Source of the DNA: DATKBT01 sp035546295
GTDB lineage: Bacteria; Acidobacteriota; Thermoanaerobaculia; Multivoradales; Multivoraceae
Direction: 5' to 3'
NCBI GenBank assembly: GCA_035546295.1
Contig: DATKBT010000103.1
Location: 1-36,052, forward strand
DNA: 36,052 nucleotides
Positions 1 to 10,608 of this stretch are shown here, in pieces. Below the pieces are notes generated by a model. It had not been told where the DNA came from, searched no databases, and was given only the letters and a program-made list of their open reading frames with translations. The first letter of the stretch is position 1; the number at the start of each line of letters is the position of its first letter. A program made the position numbers and the translations under genes.

Positions 1-315
1 GCAGCGAGGTCGCGGCGCGGTCATACCACGAGCCCGCTAGCCGATCACTCGTGCGCCGCAAGCCCGCAAGCGGGCGCGGCTGGGTCGACCAGGCCACAGC
101 CGTTTCTCTGGGCGAGCGCGGCGGCTTGATCGAACTTTGACATTCTGTGAGCTTCCCGCTGGCCTAGTCGACCTAGGGGCGGGCGCCCCCGGCGGCCGCG
201 CCACTGCGGGACCTCGCCGGCAATCCCTCTGATAGCGTGCCCGCAGCCGCACACGCCAGCACTGGCGCGCGATCGAGACTGGACCTCAACGTCCCGAAAG
301 GACTTGGATAGAGAG
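1..315. other. Upstream non-coding stretch
   Basis: No convincing gene is visible here; the short reading frames lack a ribosome binding site and have unnatural Arg/Pro-rich translations. It holds a perfect small hairpin at 62-75 (GCCCGC, two-base loop, GCGGGC), which has no T tract but could end a gene to the left of the window. An exact TTGACA lies at 137-142, but no good -10 box follows at 16-18 bases, so I do not call a full promoter. The last 20 bases carry the AAAGGA (297-302) that may serve the ferritin gene. Confidence 0.5.
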
Positions 316-831
316 ATGGACGCCGATCTTCACAAGAGCCTCAACCAGCACCTGAGCCTCGAGTTCGAGGCCTTCCACCGCTATCACGCCCTCGCCATCT
401 GGTTCGATCTCAACGACCTGCCGGGCTTCGCCACCTGGATGCGACAGCAGTCGAACGACGAGCTCGGCCACGCCAAGCGGATCATCGACCACCTCCTCGA
501 GCGCGACCTGGCGGTGGAGCTCCCGAAGCTCTCGAAGCCGCCGACCGAGTTCCAGTCCGCGGTCGAGGCCGTCGAGGGGGTGATGAAGAGCGAGCAGGCG
601 GTCACCGCCTCGATCAACAAGCTCTACAGCATGGCCGAGAAGACCAGCGATCGGCCGGCGACCATCATGCTGCAGTGGTTCGTCAACGAGCAGGTCGAAG
701 AGGAGAACGTGGTACGCGCCCTGCTCGGCCGCCTGAAGCTGGCCGGCGGCAGCGGCGTCGGCCTGCTGCTGGTCGACCAGGAGCTCGCCAGCGGCAACGT
801 CGCCGGCGCGCCCACCGAAACCGAAGGTTGA
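316..831 (+). CDS. Ferritin-like (non-haem) iron storage protein
   Basis: This 171-residue protein has the length and helical pattern of bacterial non-haem ferritin (FtnA family), which oxidises Fe(II) at a di-iron centre and stores Fe(III) in a 24-subunit cytosolic shell. Visible ligand-type motifs are E16 within SLEFEAFHRYH, the later NDELGHAK stretch (an ExxH pair typical of helix B), and NEQVEEE in helix D. An in-frame TTG lies at 304, but the AAAGGA at 297-302 is only one base from it, so I prefer ATG 316, although its 13-base spacing is long. The C-terminal Gly/Ala-rich tail (about 20 residues) is not typical ferritin. The gene stands alone, 121 bases from the next one. The family call is firm; whether it is a true storage ferritin or a bacterioferritin-like relative is less certain. 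Confidence 0.85.
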   Translation: MDADLHKSLNQHLSLEFEAFHRYHALAIWFDLNDLPGFATWMRQQSNDELGHAKRIIDHLLERDLAVELPKLSKPPTEFQSAVEAVEGVMKSEQAVTASINKLYSMAEKTSDRPATIMLQWFVNEQVEEENVVRALLGRLKLAGGSGVGLLLVDQELASGNVAGAPTETEG

Positions 832-876
832 CCGAAGAGCGATTCGCTCGGCACGACCTCGACGCGCCGCCCTGGA

Positions 877-895
877 GCCGCGCGGGCCGCGCGGC
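877..895. terminator. GC-rich hairpin after the ferritin gene
   Basis: GCCGCGCG at 877-884 pairs perfectly with CGCGCGGC at 888-895 across a three-base loop. It lies between the ferritin stop and the next start. There is no T tract, so it may be a weak terminator or an mRNA-stabilising stem. Confidence 0.3.
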
Positions 896-952
896 GGCTC
901 TCCGGCCCCGTCCCCCTCTCGACGCCAACGGCACCAGGAGGAGCTGCTCACC

Positions 953-1438
953 ATGATCCTCATCCCGCGCTTTCGAGCCTCCCGGATCGCGGTCGGCGGC
1001 CTCACGCTGACCGTCGCGCTCCTCGCGCTGGGCCCGGCCGCCGCCGCCGCCCGGGCGCAGACCATCGACCAGTCCTTCCCCTTCGAGCTCGAGCGCTGGT
1101 ATCGCATCGAGGAGACCAGCGGCCCGATCACGATCCATCGCCTGAGGCTCACCCACACCGAGGGTGGCGTCGCCTCGCGCCTGAAGCGTGATGACCGCTA
1201 CCAGCAGCAGGTGACCCTCGAGCTCGAGTTCTCGAACCAGGGCGACGCCGACTGGAAGTGCCAGAGCGAGATCGAATGGACCGATGCCGACGGTCTGGTG
1301 ATCGAAGGCGTCTCGCAGGGGTTCGAGCTCGACGATGGCAAGAACCACGCCATCCGCAAGCAGGCGAAGGCGGTGCTCCGCTACGGGTTGCAGCGCGCCC
1401 GCACGATCAGCATCAAGCTGCGCCTCGACCCGGATTGA
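953..1438 (+). CDS. Secreted protein of unknown function
   Basis: The 161-residue product begins with a basic n-region, a hydrophobic stretch (about residues 13-33) and a likely signal peptidase I site after ARA (about residue 35), so it is probably exported. The mature part looks like a small beta-sandwich: alternating strands such as QVTLELEFSNQ and TISIKLRLDPD, and one Cys. I do not recognise a named family. The start is well supported: AGGAG at about 939-945 sits 8-10 bases before ATG 953. The stop overlaps the TTG start of the deacetylase gene (TTGA), which suggests translational coupling and an operon with the next two genes. Why a secreted protein should lead an operon with a cytosolic deacetylase and a tRNA methylase is not evident. 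Confidence 0.75.
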   Translation: MILIPRFRASRIAVGGLTLTVALLALGPAAAAARAQTIDQSFPFELERWYRIEETSGPITIHRLRLTHTEGGVASRLKRDDRYQQQVTLELEFSNQGDADWKCQSEIEWTDADGLVIEGVSQGFELDDGKNHAIRKQAKAVLRYGLQRARTISIKLRLDPD

Positions 1439-2508
1439 GCCAGGCGATCCGAGAGCAGCCTCCGCGGGAGACGCGGGGCCCGCTGCTGGTGTCGACCGCG
1501 CGAGAGCTCATCGATCACGATCCGGGCGCCGGCCATCCGGAGCGCCCCGAGCGCCTGCGCGCGCTCTGGCGGTCGCTCGAGGAGGAGCCGCTGGTCGACA
1601 CCGACTGGAGCCAGCCCGTTCCGGCGACTCCGGAGCAGTGCGCGCGGGTCCACGGCTCGAGCCATCTCGAGCTGCTCGAGACGGTGCGCGGGAAGCGGGT
1701 GCGCTTCGACATCGACACCGCGGCCTCGCCTGGCAGCGTCGACGCCGCCTACCTCGCCGCCGGCGCGGCCATCGATGCCGCGAGCGCCGCCGTTCGCGGC
1801 AGCCACGAGCTCGGCCTGGCGCTGGTGCGCCCGCCCGGGCATCACGCCGAGACCGATCGGGTCATGGGGTTCTGCCTGCTCAACAACATCGCGATCGCTA
1901 CCGAGGCCGCGCTCCGCGAGAAGGGGATCGAGCGCGTCCTGATCATCGACTGGGACGTGCACCACGGCAACGGCACGCAGCACCATTTCGAGGAGCGATC
2001 GGACGTCCTGTTCTGGAGCACGCATCGCGGCGGCGGCTTCTACCCCGGGACCGGGCGGCTGGCCGAGCAGGGACGCGGAGCGGGAGTGGGCTTCACCGTC
2101 AACGCGCCGCTGCCGGCCGGCGCCGGCGACGGGCTGGTGGTCGCCGTCCACGAGGAGATCCTGGTCCCGATCGCCGAATCGTTCGAACCGCACCTGGTGC
2201 TGGTCTCGGCCGGCTTCGACGCCCACCGGCGCGACCCGCTGGGCGGGCTTCAGGTGACCGACCGGGGCTTCGGTCGGCTGGGCGCCGTCGCCCGACGGAT
2301 CGCCGATCGGCACGCTCACGGACGCCTCGCCTTCGCCCTCGAGGGCGGCTACGACCTGATCGGTCTCACCGGCGGCCTGCGCGCCTCGATCGCGGGCGCG
2401 CTGGGCGAAGAGACACCCGAGCCGCCGCTCCTGGCGGCTTCGGAGCGCGAGCTCCTCGCGGCACTGCGCGCGGCCCACGGCGCCCACTGGCCGGCGCTCG
2501 TACGATGA
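1435..2508 (+). CDS. Histone deacetylase / acetylpolyamine amidohydrolase family
   Basis: The 357-residue protein spans one complete arginase-fold deacetylase domain of the class II HDAC/AcuC/APAH superfamily: zinc-dependent hydrolysis of an acetyl-amide bond, on acetyl-lysine, an acetylpolyamine or another small amide. Visible signatures are the tandem histidines H136-H137 in PPGHHAE, the zinc ligands D174 and H176 in DWDVHHGNG, D262 in SAGFDAH, and Y306 in LEGGYD, so the active site appears intact. The preferred start is TTG 1435, which overlaps the upstream stop as TTGA; GTG 1489 is an alternative that would still keep the domain. The 3' end overlaps the TrmH start (ATGA). In bacteria the substrate cannot be told from sequence. 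Exposed loops look bacterial rather than eukaryotic. Family certain, substrate unknown. Confidence 0.9.
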   Translation: MSQAIREQPPRETRGPLLVSTARELIDHDPGAGHPERPERLRALWRSLEEEPLVDTDWSQPVPATPEQCARVHGSSHLELLETVRGKRVRFDIDTAASPGSVDAAYLAAGAAIDAASAAVRGSHELGLALVRPPGHHAETDRVMGFCLLNNIAIATEAALREKGIERVLIIDWDVHHGNGTQHHFEERSDVLFWSTHRGGGFYPGTGRLAEQGRGAGVGFTVNAPLPAGAGDGLVVAVHEEILVPIAESFEPHLVLVSAGFDAHRRDPLGGLQVTDRGFGRLGAVARRIADRHAHGRLAFALEGGYDLIGLTGGLRASIAGALGEETPEPPLLAASERELLAALRAAHGAHWPALVR

Positions 2509-3179
2509 CGGGCTCCGGCTCGCGACCCGATTCTGACGCTGTCGCGACGCTGCGCGCCGCCCTCGCCGATCACGTGCTGCGCCACGAGGTCACGGTCGAT
2601 CGCTTCGAACGGATGTTGAGCGTCGCCAGCTCCCGCCTGCGCTCGCTCACGGTGGTGCTCGAGAACCTCTGGGACCCGCACAACGTCTCCGCCGTGATCC
2701 GCTCCGCCGAGGGGTTCGGGATCGACGAGGCGCACGTGGTCGAGCAACCGCACCGCTTCCGGACCAACCGCGGCGTCGCGCGCGGAGCCGACCGCTGGCT
2801 GCGCATCCATCGCCATGCCGACATCGGCGCCTGCCTCGAGCACCTGCGATCGCGTGGCTTTCGCACCTGCGCCGCCGACGTCGGGGCAGGATGCCGGCCG
2901 CTCCCCGAGATTCCCCTCGACCGCCCGATCGCGATCGTCCTGGGCAGCGAAAAGGAAGGCCTGACCACCGAGGCCAAGAGCCTGGCCGAGCTGTGCTTCA
3001 CGATCCCCATGCACGGCATGACGGCCAGCTTCAACGTGTCGGTGAGCGCCGCGATCACGCTGTGGGACCTGTGCCGCCGGCGCCGCGAGATGCTGGCTCG
3101 CGACGGCGACCTCACCCTCGACGAGCAGATCGCGCGGGTCGGCGCCTGGCTGGCGCGCCAGGCGAGTCGCCGCGGTTGA
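2505..3179 (+). CDS. trmH: TrmH-family tRNA/rRNA 2'-O-methyltransferase
   Basis: This 224-residue SPOUT-fold enzyme uses S-adenosylmethionine to methylate a ribose 2'-OH, in TrmH proper at G18 of tRNA. All three family motifs are readable: motif 1 DPHNVSAVIRSAEGFG (residues 57-72, with N60, R66, E69), motif 2 VLGSEKEG (145-152) and motif 3 IPMHGMTASFNVSVS (167-181) that forms the trefoil knot. Length and the N-terminal helical segment fit TrmH rather than the larger RlmB/TrmB-like proteins with an L30e-like domain. The start ATG overlaps the deacetylase stop by ATGA, so the two are translationally coupled. Assignment to tRNA Gm18 rather than another SpoU substrate is an inference from size and motif 1. 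Confidence 0.88.
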   Translation: MTGSGSRPDSDAVATLRAALADHVLRHEVTVDRFERMLSVASSRLRSLTVVLENLWDPHNVSAVIRSAEGFGIDEAHVVEQPHRFRTNRGVARGADRWLRIHRHADIGACLEHLRSRGFRTCAADVGAGCRPLPEIPLDRPIAIVLGSEKEGLTTEAKSLAELCFTIPMHGMTASFNVSVSAAITLWDLCRRRREMLARDGDLTLDEQIARVGAWLARQASRRG

Positions 3180-3289
3180 ACGAGGGCTGGTTGGATCTCC
3201 GGCCACGCCTCGCCGACGAGACGAGTGACGCTCCACCGGCACGCCCCAGGCCGCGCCGCTCGCCGAGGCGATGGCGATAGCATGGTGAG

Positions 3290-4231
3290 ATGACCACGTC
3301 GACCAACGCACGGACCGGCGGAGCCTCGCCGCCGCTCGGATCGCTGCTCGTGCCGATCGACGAGGTCGGCGTCGCCGACCGCGTCGAGCGGCTGACCCGA
3401 CGGAGCATCAAGAAGGGCCCGAAGCTCCAGGCGCTCCACATGGTGCTGTCGATGATCGACCTCACCACGCTCGAAGGGGCCGACACCCCCGGCAAGGTGC
3501 GCCAGCTCTGCGCCAAGGCCCGGCGGCTGCACGAGGACCCGACGCTCGGCCTCGAGCTGCCGCACGTCGCGGCCGTCTGCGTCTATCCTTCGATGGTCGC
3601 CGAGGCCCGGCGCGGCGTCGCGGGAACCGCCATCAAGGTCGCCTCGGTCGCCACCGCGTTCCCGAGCGGCCAGGCGCCGCTCGAGGTCAAGCTCGCCGAC
3701 ACGCGCGCCGCGGTCGCCGACGGCGCCGACGAGATCGACATGGTGATTTCGCGCGGCCGTTTCCTGGCCGGTGACTACGCGTACGTCTTCGACGAGATCG
3801 CGGCGGTCGAGGAGGCCTGCGGCGAGGCTCACCTCAAGGTCATCCTCGAGACCGGCGAGCTCGGCCCGCTCGACGAGGTCCGCCGCGCGTCGGATCTCGC
3901 GATCGCGGCCGGCGCCGACTTCATCAAGACCTCGACCGGCAAGGTACAGCCGGCGGCGACGCTGCCGGTGACCCTGGTGATGCTCGAGGCGATCCGCGAT
4001 CATTACTACGCGACCGGGCGAGCCGTCGGGATGAAGCCGGCCGGCGGCATTTCGAAGTCCAAGCTCGCGCTCCAGTACCTGGTGATGCTGCGCGAGACCC
4101 TCGGCGAGGCCTGGCTGACGCCGGACCTCTTCCGCTTCGGCGCTAGCTCGCTCGCCAACGACGTGCTGATGCAGATCGTCAAACAGCACACCGGGATCTA
4201 TCAGTCACCCGACTACTTCGCGCTGGGATGA
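3290..4231 (+). CDS. deoC: Deoxyribose-phosphate aldolase
   Basis: The 313-residue enzyme splits 2-deoxyribose-5-phosphate into acetaldehyde and glyceraldehyde-3-phosphate, the last step of deoxynucleoside catabolism, in the cytosol. It is a class I aldolase with a visible Schiff-base lysine K213 in FIKTSTGK, the assisting K249 in GMKPAGG and D150 in DEIDMV. It is longer than the roughly 260-residue E. coli enzyme because of an N-terminal extension of about 50 residues, as in the long actinobacterial/eukaryotic type. ATG 3290 is preceded by GGTGAG. The next gene, 63 bases downstream, is an aldehyde dehydrogenase, which fits oxidation of the acetaldehyde product. Confidence 0.95.
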   Translation: MTTSTNARTGGASPPLGSLLVPIDEVGVADRVERLTRRSIKKGPKLQALHMVLSMIDLTTLEGADTPGKVRQLCAKARRLHEDPTLGLELPHVAAVCVYPSMVAEARRGVAGTAIKVASVATAFPSGQAPLEVKLADTRAAVADGADEIDMVISRGRFLAGDYAYVFDEIAAVEEACGEAHLKVILETGELGPLDEVRRASDLAIAAGADFIKTSTGKVQPAATLPVTLVMLEAIRDHYYATGRAVGMKPAGGISKSKLALQYLVMLRETLGEAWLTPDLFRFGASSLANDVLMQIVKQHTGIYQSPDYFALG

Positions 4232-4294
4232 GCACTAGCCGCCAACTTCGGAGAAAGCCCCCACGGCCCTGCCGATGAGGATCGGCCGACCCAC

Positions 4295-5818
4295 ATGAAC
4301 GACGAACCGAACCCCGGCTCGCCCGCCGCCGGCGCGCCACGTCTCGACTTCGACACGACGTGGAGCTACGCGCCCGCGCCAGAGAGCACAGAGCACCTGC
4401 GCCTGCGCTCGAGCTACGGGCTGTTCATCGACGGCGAGCTGCGGGCGGCGGCGAGCGGCGAGACCTTCACCACGATCAACCCCGCCACCGAGATGGAGAT
4501 CGCCGAGGTCGCGCTCGCCGGGCCCGAGGATGTCGATCGCGCGGTGCGCGCGGCGCGCGCCGCGTTCGAGGGGCCGTGGGGGCGGATGCCGGCGGCGGAG
4601 CGCGGCAAGATCGTGTTCCGGATCGCTCGGATGATCCAGGAGCGCGCCCGCGAGCTGGCGATCGTCGAGTCGATCGACGGCGGCAAGCCGATCCGCGAGT
4701 CCCGGGACGTCGACCTGCCGCTCGCTGCCGCTCACTTCTTCTACTACGCGGGCTGGGCCGACAAGCTCGACTACGCCTTCCCCGGGCGTGTGGCGCGACC
4801 GGTGGGAGTCGCCGGCCAGATCATCCCGTGGAACTTCCCGCTGCTGATGGCGGCTTGGAAGCTGGCTCCGGCGCTCGCCACCGGCAATACCGTCGTGCTC
4901 AAGCCGGCCGAGACGACGCCGCTGACCGCGCTGCTGCTCGCCGAGATCCTCCAGGACGCCGGGCTGCCTCCAGGCGTCGTCAACATCGTCACCGGCGCCG
5001 GCGAGACCGGCGCGGAGCTGGTCCGTCATCCCGGGGTCGACAAGGTCGCCTTCACCGGCTCGACCGAGGTCGGCAAGCTGATCCAGAGGGCGCTCGCCGG
5101 CACCGGCAAGCGCTACACGCTCGAGCTCGGAGGCAAGGCCGCGAACCTGGTCTTCGACGACGCGGCGATCGACCAGGCCGTGGAGGGGATCGTCAACGGC
5201 ATCTTCTTCAACCAGGGGCACGTCTGCTGCGCGGGCTCCCGGCTGTTCGTGCAGGAGAACATCGCAAACCGGCTCCTGCGCAAGCTTCAGGACCGCATGC
5301 AGACCCTGATCGTCGGCGATCCGCTCGACAAGAACACCGACGTCGGCGCGATCAACTCGCGCCAGCAGCTCGAGACGATCGAGGAGTACCTGGCGATCGG
5401 CCAGGAGGAGGGAGCGCGCCTGTTCCAGCCCTCCTGTCCGCTTCCCGAGCGCGGCTACTGGTGCCGCCCGACCCTCCTCTTGGACTGCACCCAGTCCCAC
5501 CGCGTCGTCCAGGAGGAGATCTTCGGGCCGGTGCTCACCGTGCAGACCTTCCGGACCGTCGAGGAGGCGATCGAGCGCGCCAACAACACGCCGTACGGGC
5601 TCTCCGGCGGCGTCTGGTCGGACAAGGGAGCGAAGGCCTTCCGCGTCTCGAGCCGGATGCGGGCGGGCGTCATCTGGGCGAACACCTACAACAAGTTCGA
5701 TCCGACCGCCCCCTTCGGCGGCTACAAGGAGAGCGGCATGGGGCGCGAGGGAGGCCTGCACGGCCTCGAGCCCTACGTCGCGCTCAGCAGGCACGACACC
5801 AACGGAGCGAGGGCATGA
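4295..5818 (+). CDS. NAD(P)-dependent aldehyde dehydrogenase
   Basis: The 507-residue protein is a full-length ALDH. It has the IPWNFPLLM substrate-channel motif, the FTGSTEVG Rossmann turn, the general base E277 in LELGGK, and the nucleophile C311 in the GHVCCAGSR motif; the 34-residue gap between E and C is the same as in ALDH2. Residues 1-35 form a variable leader. It oxidises an aldehyde to the acid with NAD(P)+. Placement directly after deoC makes acetaldehyde the likely substrate (inference). The 3' end overlaps the next start as ATGA, coupling it to an ALDH-like protein without a catalytic domain. The pair resembles the two halves of ALDH16-type proteins, in which a catalytic and a non-catalytic ALDH domain are fused. 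Confidence 0.92.
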   Translation: MNDEPNPGSPAAGAPRLDFDTTWSYAPAPESTEHLRLRSSYGLFIDGELRAAASGETFTTINPATEMEIAEVALAGPEDVDRAVRAARAAFEGPWGRMPAAERGKIVFRIARMIQERARELAIVESIDGGKPIRESRDVDLPLAAAHFFYYAGWADKLDYAFPGRVARPVGVAGQIIPWNFPLLMAAWKLAPALATGNTVVLKPAETTPLTALLLAEILQDAGLPPGVVNIVTGAGETGAELVRHPGVDKVAFTGSTEVGKLIQRALAGTGKRYTLELGGKAANLVFDDAAIDQAVEGIVNGIFFNQGHVCCAGSRLFVQENIANRLLRKLQDRMQTLIVGDPLDKNTDVGAINSRQQLETIEEYLAIGQEEGARLFQPSCPLPERGYWCRPTLLLDCTQSHRVVQEEIFGPVLTVQTFRTVEEAIERANNTPYGLSGGVWSDKGAKAFRVSSRMRAGVIWANTYNKFDPTAPFGGYKESGMGREGGLHGLEPYVALSRHDTNGARA

Positions 5819-6957
5819 CCGAGAGCGGAAGCGACCTCGCCGCCCCGGCGAAGGCGGAGACCGAGGCACCGGACGGCGCCACCGAGCACGCCGCGACCGA
5901 CACGGCGCAGCGTCGCAACGAGGCCAACACGGCCGCAGACACGGTCGCACACACGGCAGAGGACCGGGCCGAGGACACGGCGCAAAGCGCCGCAGGCGTC
6001 GCGCCGGGCCGTGGTTTGGCGCGCTCGCCGGCCGCGGCGAGCCGCACGGAAGAAGACGGCTCCGCGCACGGCCAGCAGGAGGCGGTCGCCTCGCGTGCGG
6101 GGCGCCACCCCGTGCTCAAGACCTACAAGCTCTACATCGGCGGCAAGTTCCCGCGCACCGAGTCGGGCCGCTACGAGCGGCTGACCGACGCGACCGGCGC
6201 CACCCTCGCCAACTTCTGCCGCGCGTCGCGCAAGGACTTCCGCGATGCCGTCGTCGCGGCTCGCGCGGCGCAGCCCGGCTGGACCGGCGCCTCCGCCTAC
6301 AACCGCGGGCAGGTGATCTATCGCGCCGCCGAGATGCTCGAGGGCCGCCGCGAGCAATTCGTCTCGGAGCTCGTGCTCGAGGGCGTGCAAGCCGCGGCCG
6401 CCGAGGCCGAAGTCTCGGCGTCGGTCGACCGGCTGATCCACTACGCCGGCTGGTGCGACAAGGTGCAGCAGGTCTTCAGCGCGGTCAATCCGGTCGCCAG
6501 CTCGCACTTCAACTTCTCGATCCTCGAGCCGACCGGCGTGGTCGCGGCGCTCGCCCCGCCCTCACCGGGCCTGCTCGGGCTGGTCTCGGTGCTGGCGCCG
6601 ATCCTGGTGCCCGGAAACAGCGCAGTGGTCCTCGCCTCGGCCGGCCACCCGCTGACCGCGATCACCCTGGCGGAGGTGCTGCACTCTTCGGACGTGCCGG
6701 GCGGCGTCGTCAACCTTCTCACCGGACGCCGCGACGAGCTCCTACCGCACATGGCCTCGCACCTCGACGTCAACGCGGTGGTGCTGTGCGACGGCGACGC
6801 CACGGAGCGCGAGCTGACCCAGGGCGAGGCGGTGCACAACCTCAAGCGCGTCGTCTTGCGCGATCGCGTCGACTGGAGCTCGGAGGAAGCGCAGGACCCC
6901 TATTCGATCGTCGAGACCTGCGAGATCAAGACCACCTGGCACCCGATCGGGTCGTAG
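5815..6957 (+). CDS. Non-catalytic ALDH-like partner protein
   Basis: The 380-residue product starts at ATG 5815 overlapping the upstream stop. Residues 1 to about 98 are a low-complexity Ala/Thr/Glu-rich leader. Residues about 99-345 match the first, NAD-binding half of an aldehyde dehydrogenase (LYIGGKFPRTESGRYE, a PTGVVAALAP segment in the place of the usual PWN motif, GGVVNLLTG). The sequence then ends with a short tail (DWSSEEAQ, KTTWHPIG) where the catalytic domain with Cys and Glu should begin. The FTGS turn is replaced by VVLCDGD. It is therefore unlikely to be an active dehydrogenase. It is not obviously decayed: no frameshift is seen and codon use matches its neighbours. A structural or regulatory partner of the preceding ALDH is the best reading. 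Confidence 0.8.
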   Translation: MTESGSDLAAPAKAETEAPDGATEHAATDTAQRRNEANTAADTVAHTAEDRAEDTAQSAAGVAPGRGLARSPAAASRTEEDGSAHGQQEAVASRAGRHPVLKTYKLYIGGKFPRTESGRYERLTDATGATLANFCRASRKDFRDAVVAARAAQPGWTGASAYNRGQVIYRAAEMLEGRREQFVSELVLEGVQAAAAEAEVSASVDRLIHYAGWCDKVQQVFSAVNPVASSHFNFSILEPTGVVAALAPPSPGLLGLVSVLAPILVPGNSAVVLASAGHPLTAITLAEVLHSSDVPGGVVNLLTGRRDELLPHMASHLDVNAVVLCDGDATERELTQGEAVHNLKRVVLRDRVDWSSEEAQDPYSIVETCEIKTTWHPIGS

Positions 6958-6985
6958 CGTCCGGCTCCCGCCGGTCGCCTTCACC

Positions 6986-7195
6986 ATGAGACAACAGCCG
7001 AGCACGACCATCCTCGCGCCGCTCCTCACGCTGGGCGCCGCCGTCGGCGCGGTTGCCGGTGCGGGCGCTCAGCGTGACCTGCCCGTCGCTCGCGAACGGA
7101 TCGACGCCTGGATCGACACGGCCTCGGGGGTCACCAGCGTGCTGCCGGTGCGCACCGTCGACTCAGACGCCGACGACTCAGACGCCGACGACTGA
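6986..7195 (+). CDS. Small putative secreted protein with DSDAD tail
   Basis: A 69-residue reading frame begins 28 bases after the ALDH-like gene. It has a plausible signal peptide (hydrophobic residues about 9-27, AGAGAQ cleavage region) and a short mature part ending in two copies of an Asp-Ser-Asp-Ala-Asp unit. At DNA level the tail is a perfect 15-bp tandem repeat (7160-7174 and 7175-7189), and the stop TGA lies inside a degenerate third copy where the others have TCA. No clear ribosome binding site precedes ATG 6986, and I recognise no family, so the gene is only moderately supported. Confidence 0.45.
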   Translation: MRQQPSTTILAPLLTLGAAVGAVAGAGAQRDLPVARERIDAWIDTASGVTSVLPVRTVDSDADDSDADD

Positions 7196-7219
7196 GACAC
7201 TGCCGCCGGCGCCGCCCGC

Positions 7220-7636
7220 TCACCCCTCCGGCGCCTCGTCGGGCCGGCCGTAGACGGTCTCGTAGCGTCGCAGCGCCACCTTCCCCGCCGCCGCTCCGCG
7301 CGGCTTGCTGAGATCGCCGCAGGTGGCGAGGTGGATGGCGACCTGGCCGCCGGCGCGCGCCTTGGAGTAGCGAGCGGCGAGCGCGGTGGCCATCCTCGCG
7401 GTCTCGCGCGGCAACCGCGAGAGCTTCTCGGGATTGAGGACCACCACGTGCGACCCCGACTCGCCGGCGACGTGGAGCCAGAAGTCGAAGGGGCGGCCGA
7501 GCTTCAGGCTCAGGATGTCGTTGTCCGCGGCGCTCTTGCCGACCAGGATGGTGAGCCCGTCGGGAGAGGTCAGGACGCGGGCGACCGGGCGGCCCCGGTA
7601 GAGCCCGCGCTCGCGATCGGTGGTGGGATCGGACAT
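7220..7636 (-). CDS. Stand-alone NFACT-R (DUF814) RNA-binding protein
   Basis: The 138-residue protein consists of little more than one NFACT-R domain, the C-terminal module of RqcH/NEMF/Tae2-type ribosome quality-control factors. Visible hallmarks are ILVGKSAADNDILSLKL (residues about 29-45) and the DFWLHVAGESGSHVV stretch (about 49-63), the family's typical nucleotide-rich-RNA-binding core. The coiled-coil and NFACT-N parts of a full RqcH are absent upstream, and the upstream frame reads as Arg-rich nonsense, so it is a natural short form, not a fragment. ATG 7636 is chosen; GTG 7666 in frame would add ten residues, and neither has a strong ribosome binding site. It ends 24 bases from the small secreted ORF, tail to tail. 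Confidence 0.82.
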   Translation of the reverse strand: MSDPTTDRERGLYRGRPVARVLTSPDGLTILVGKSAADNDILSLKLGRPFDFWLHVAGESGSHVVVLNPEKLSRLPRETARMATALAARYSKARAGGQVAIHLATCGDLSKPRGAAAGKVALRRYETVYGRPDEAPEG

Positions 7637-7961
7637 GAGGAACGGAGTCGTCCAGCGCTCGAGCACCGCCAGCCGGTCTCGCGCGATGCTACCCCCGACG
7701 ATCTGTCCGCGCTCGAGGCAGGATCGGCGCCACCAGGCTGGGAGGAATGGACTGTCGTCCCCAGCATCGCGGCCCGGCAGACCGAAACCGCGAGACCGGA
7801 GACGGCGACCTCGAGTCGCCCGGGCGCCGACTCGAGCCCGAGCGAGCCGGGGAACGATCCGACGGCGACGCCCGCCATGGGATGTCACAATGAGCAGTGA
7901 GCATCGCCAGCCGACGGGGACCCGGCGGTTCCCGACACGACCTCGTCGAGGAGGATCCCTC
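7637..7961. other. Divergent intergenic region
   Basis: These 325 bases separate the minus-strand NFACT-R gene from the plus-strand S9 peptidase and should hold promoters for both. I see no clear -35/-10 pair. The only A/T-richer patch is around 7884-7892 (GTCACAATG). A strong ribosome binding site, GAGGAGGA at 7949-7956, belongs to the peptidase. No gene is supported within. Confidence 0.5.
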
Positions 7962-10502
<2,541 letters not shown>

Positions 10503-10544
10503 GCCGGGCGCGAGGCGCCGCCGCGCTCCGGCGCTGGGTCCCGT

Positions 10545-10573
10545 TTGGACAAATACGAAGCTCTTCGTATCAT
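10545..10573 (+). promoter_or_regulatory. Promoter with palindromic operator for the ADOP permease
   Basis: TTGGAC at 10545-10550 and TATCAT at 10568-10573 are spaced by exactly 17 bases, a good sigma-70-type pair in an otherwise extremely GC-rich region. Between them and overlapping the -10 box is an 18-bp inverted repeat, ATACGAAG CT CTTCGTAT (10553-10570), with perfect 8-bp arms. Binding of a dimeric repressor there would block RNA polymerase. PadR-type regulators commonly control ADOP permeases in Acidobacteriota, but no regulator gene lies next to this one, so the identity of the repressor is unknown. Confidence 0.75.
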
Positions 10574-10608
10574 TAGGTCTCACCCCAACCCTTGCCTGGA
10601 GTCCCGGC

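Noticed and set aside
137..170. Full sigma-70 promoter upstream of the ferritin gene
   Set aside because: TTGACA is exact, but no acceptable -10 hexamer is found 16-18 bases downstream.
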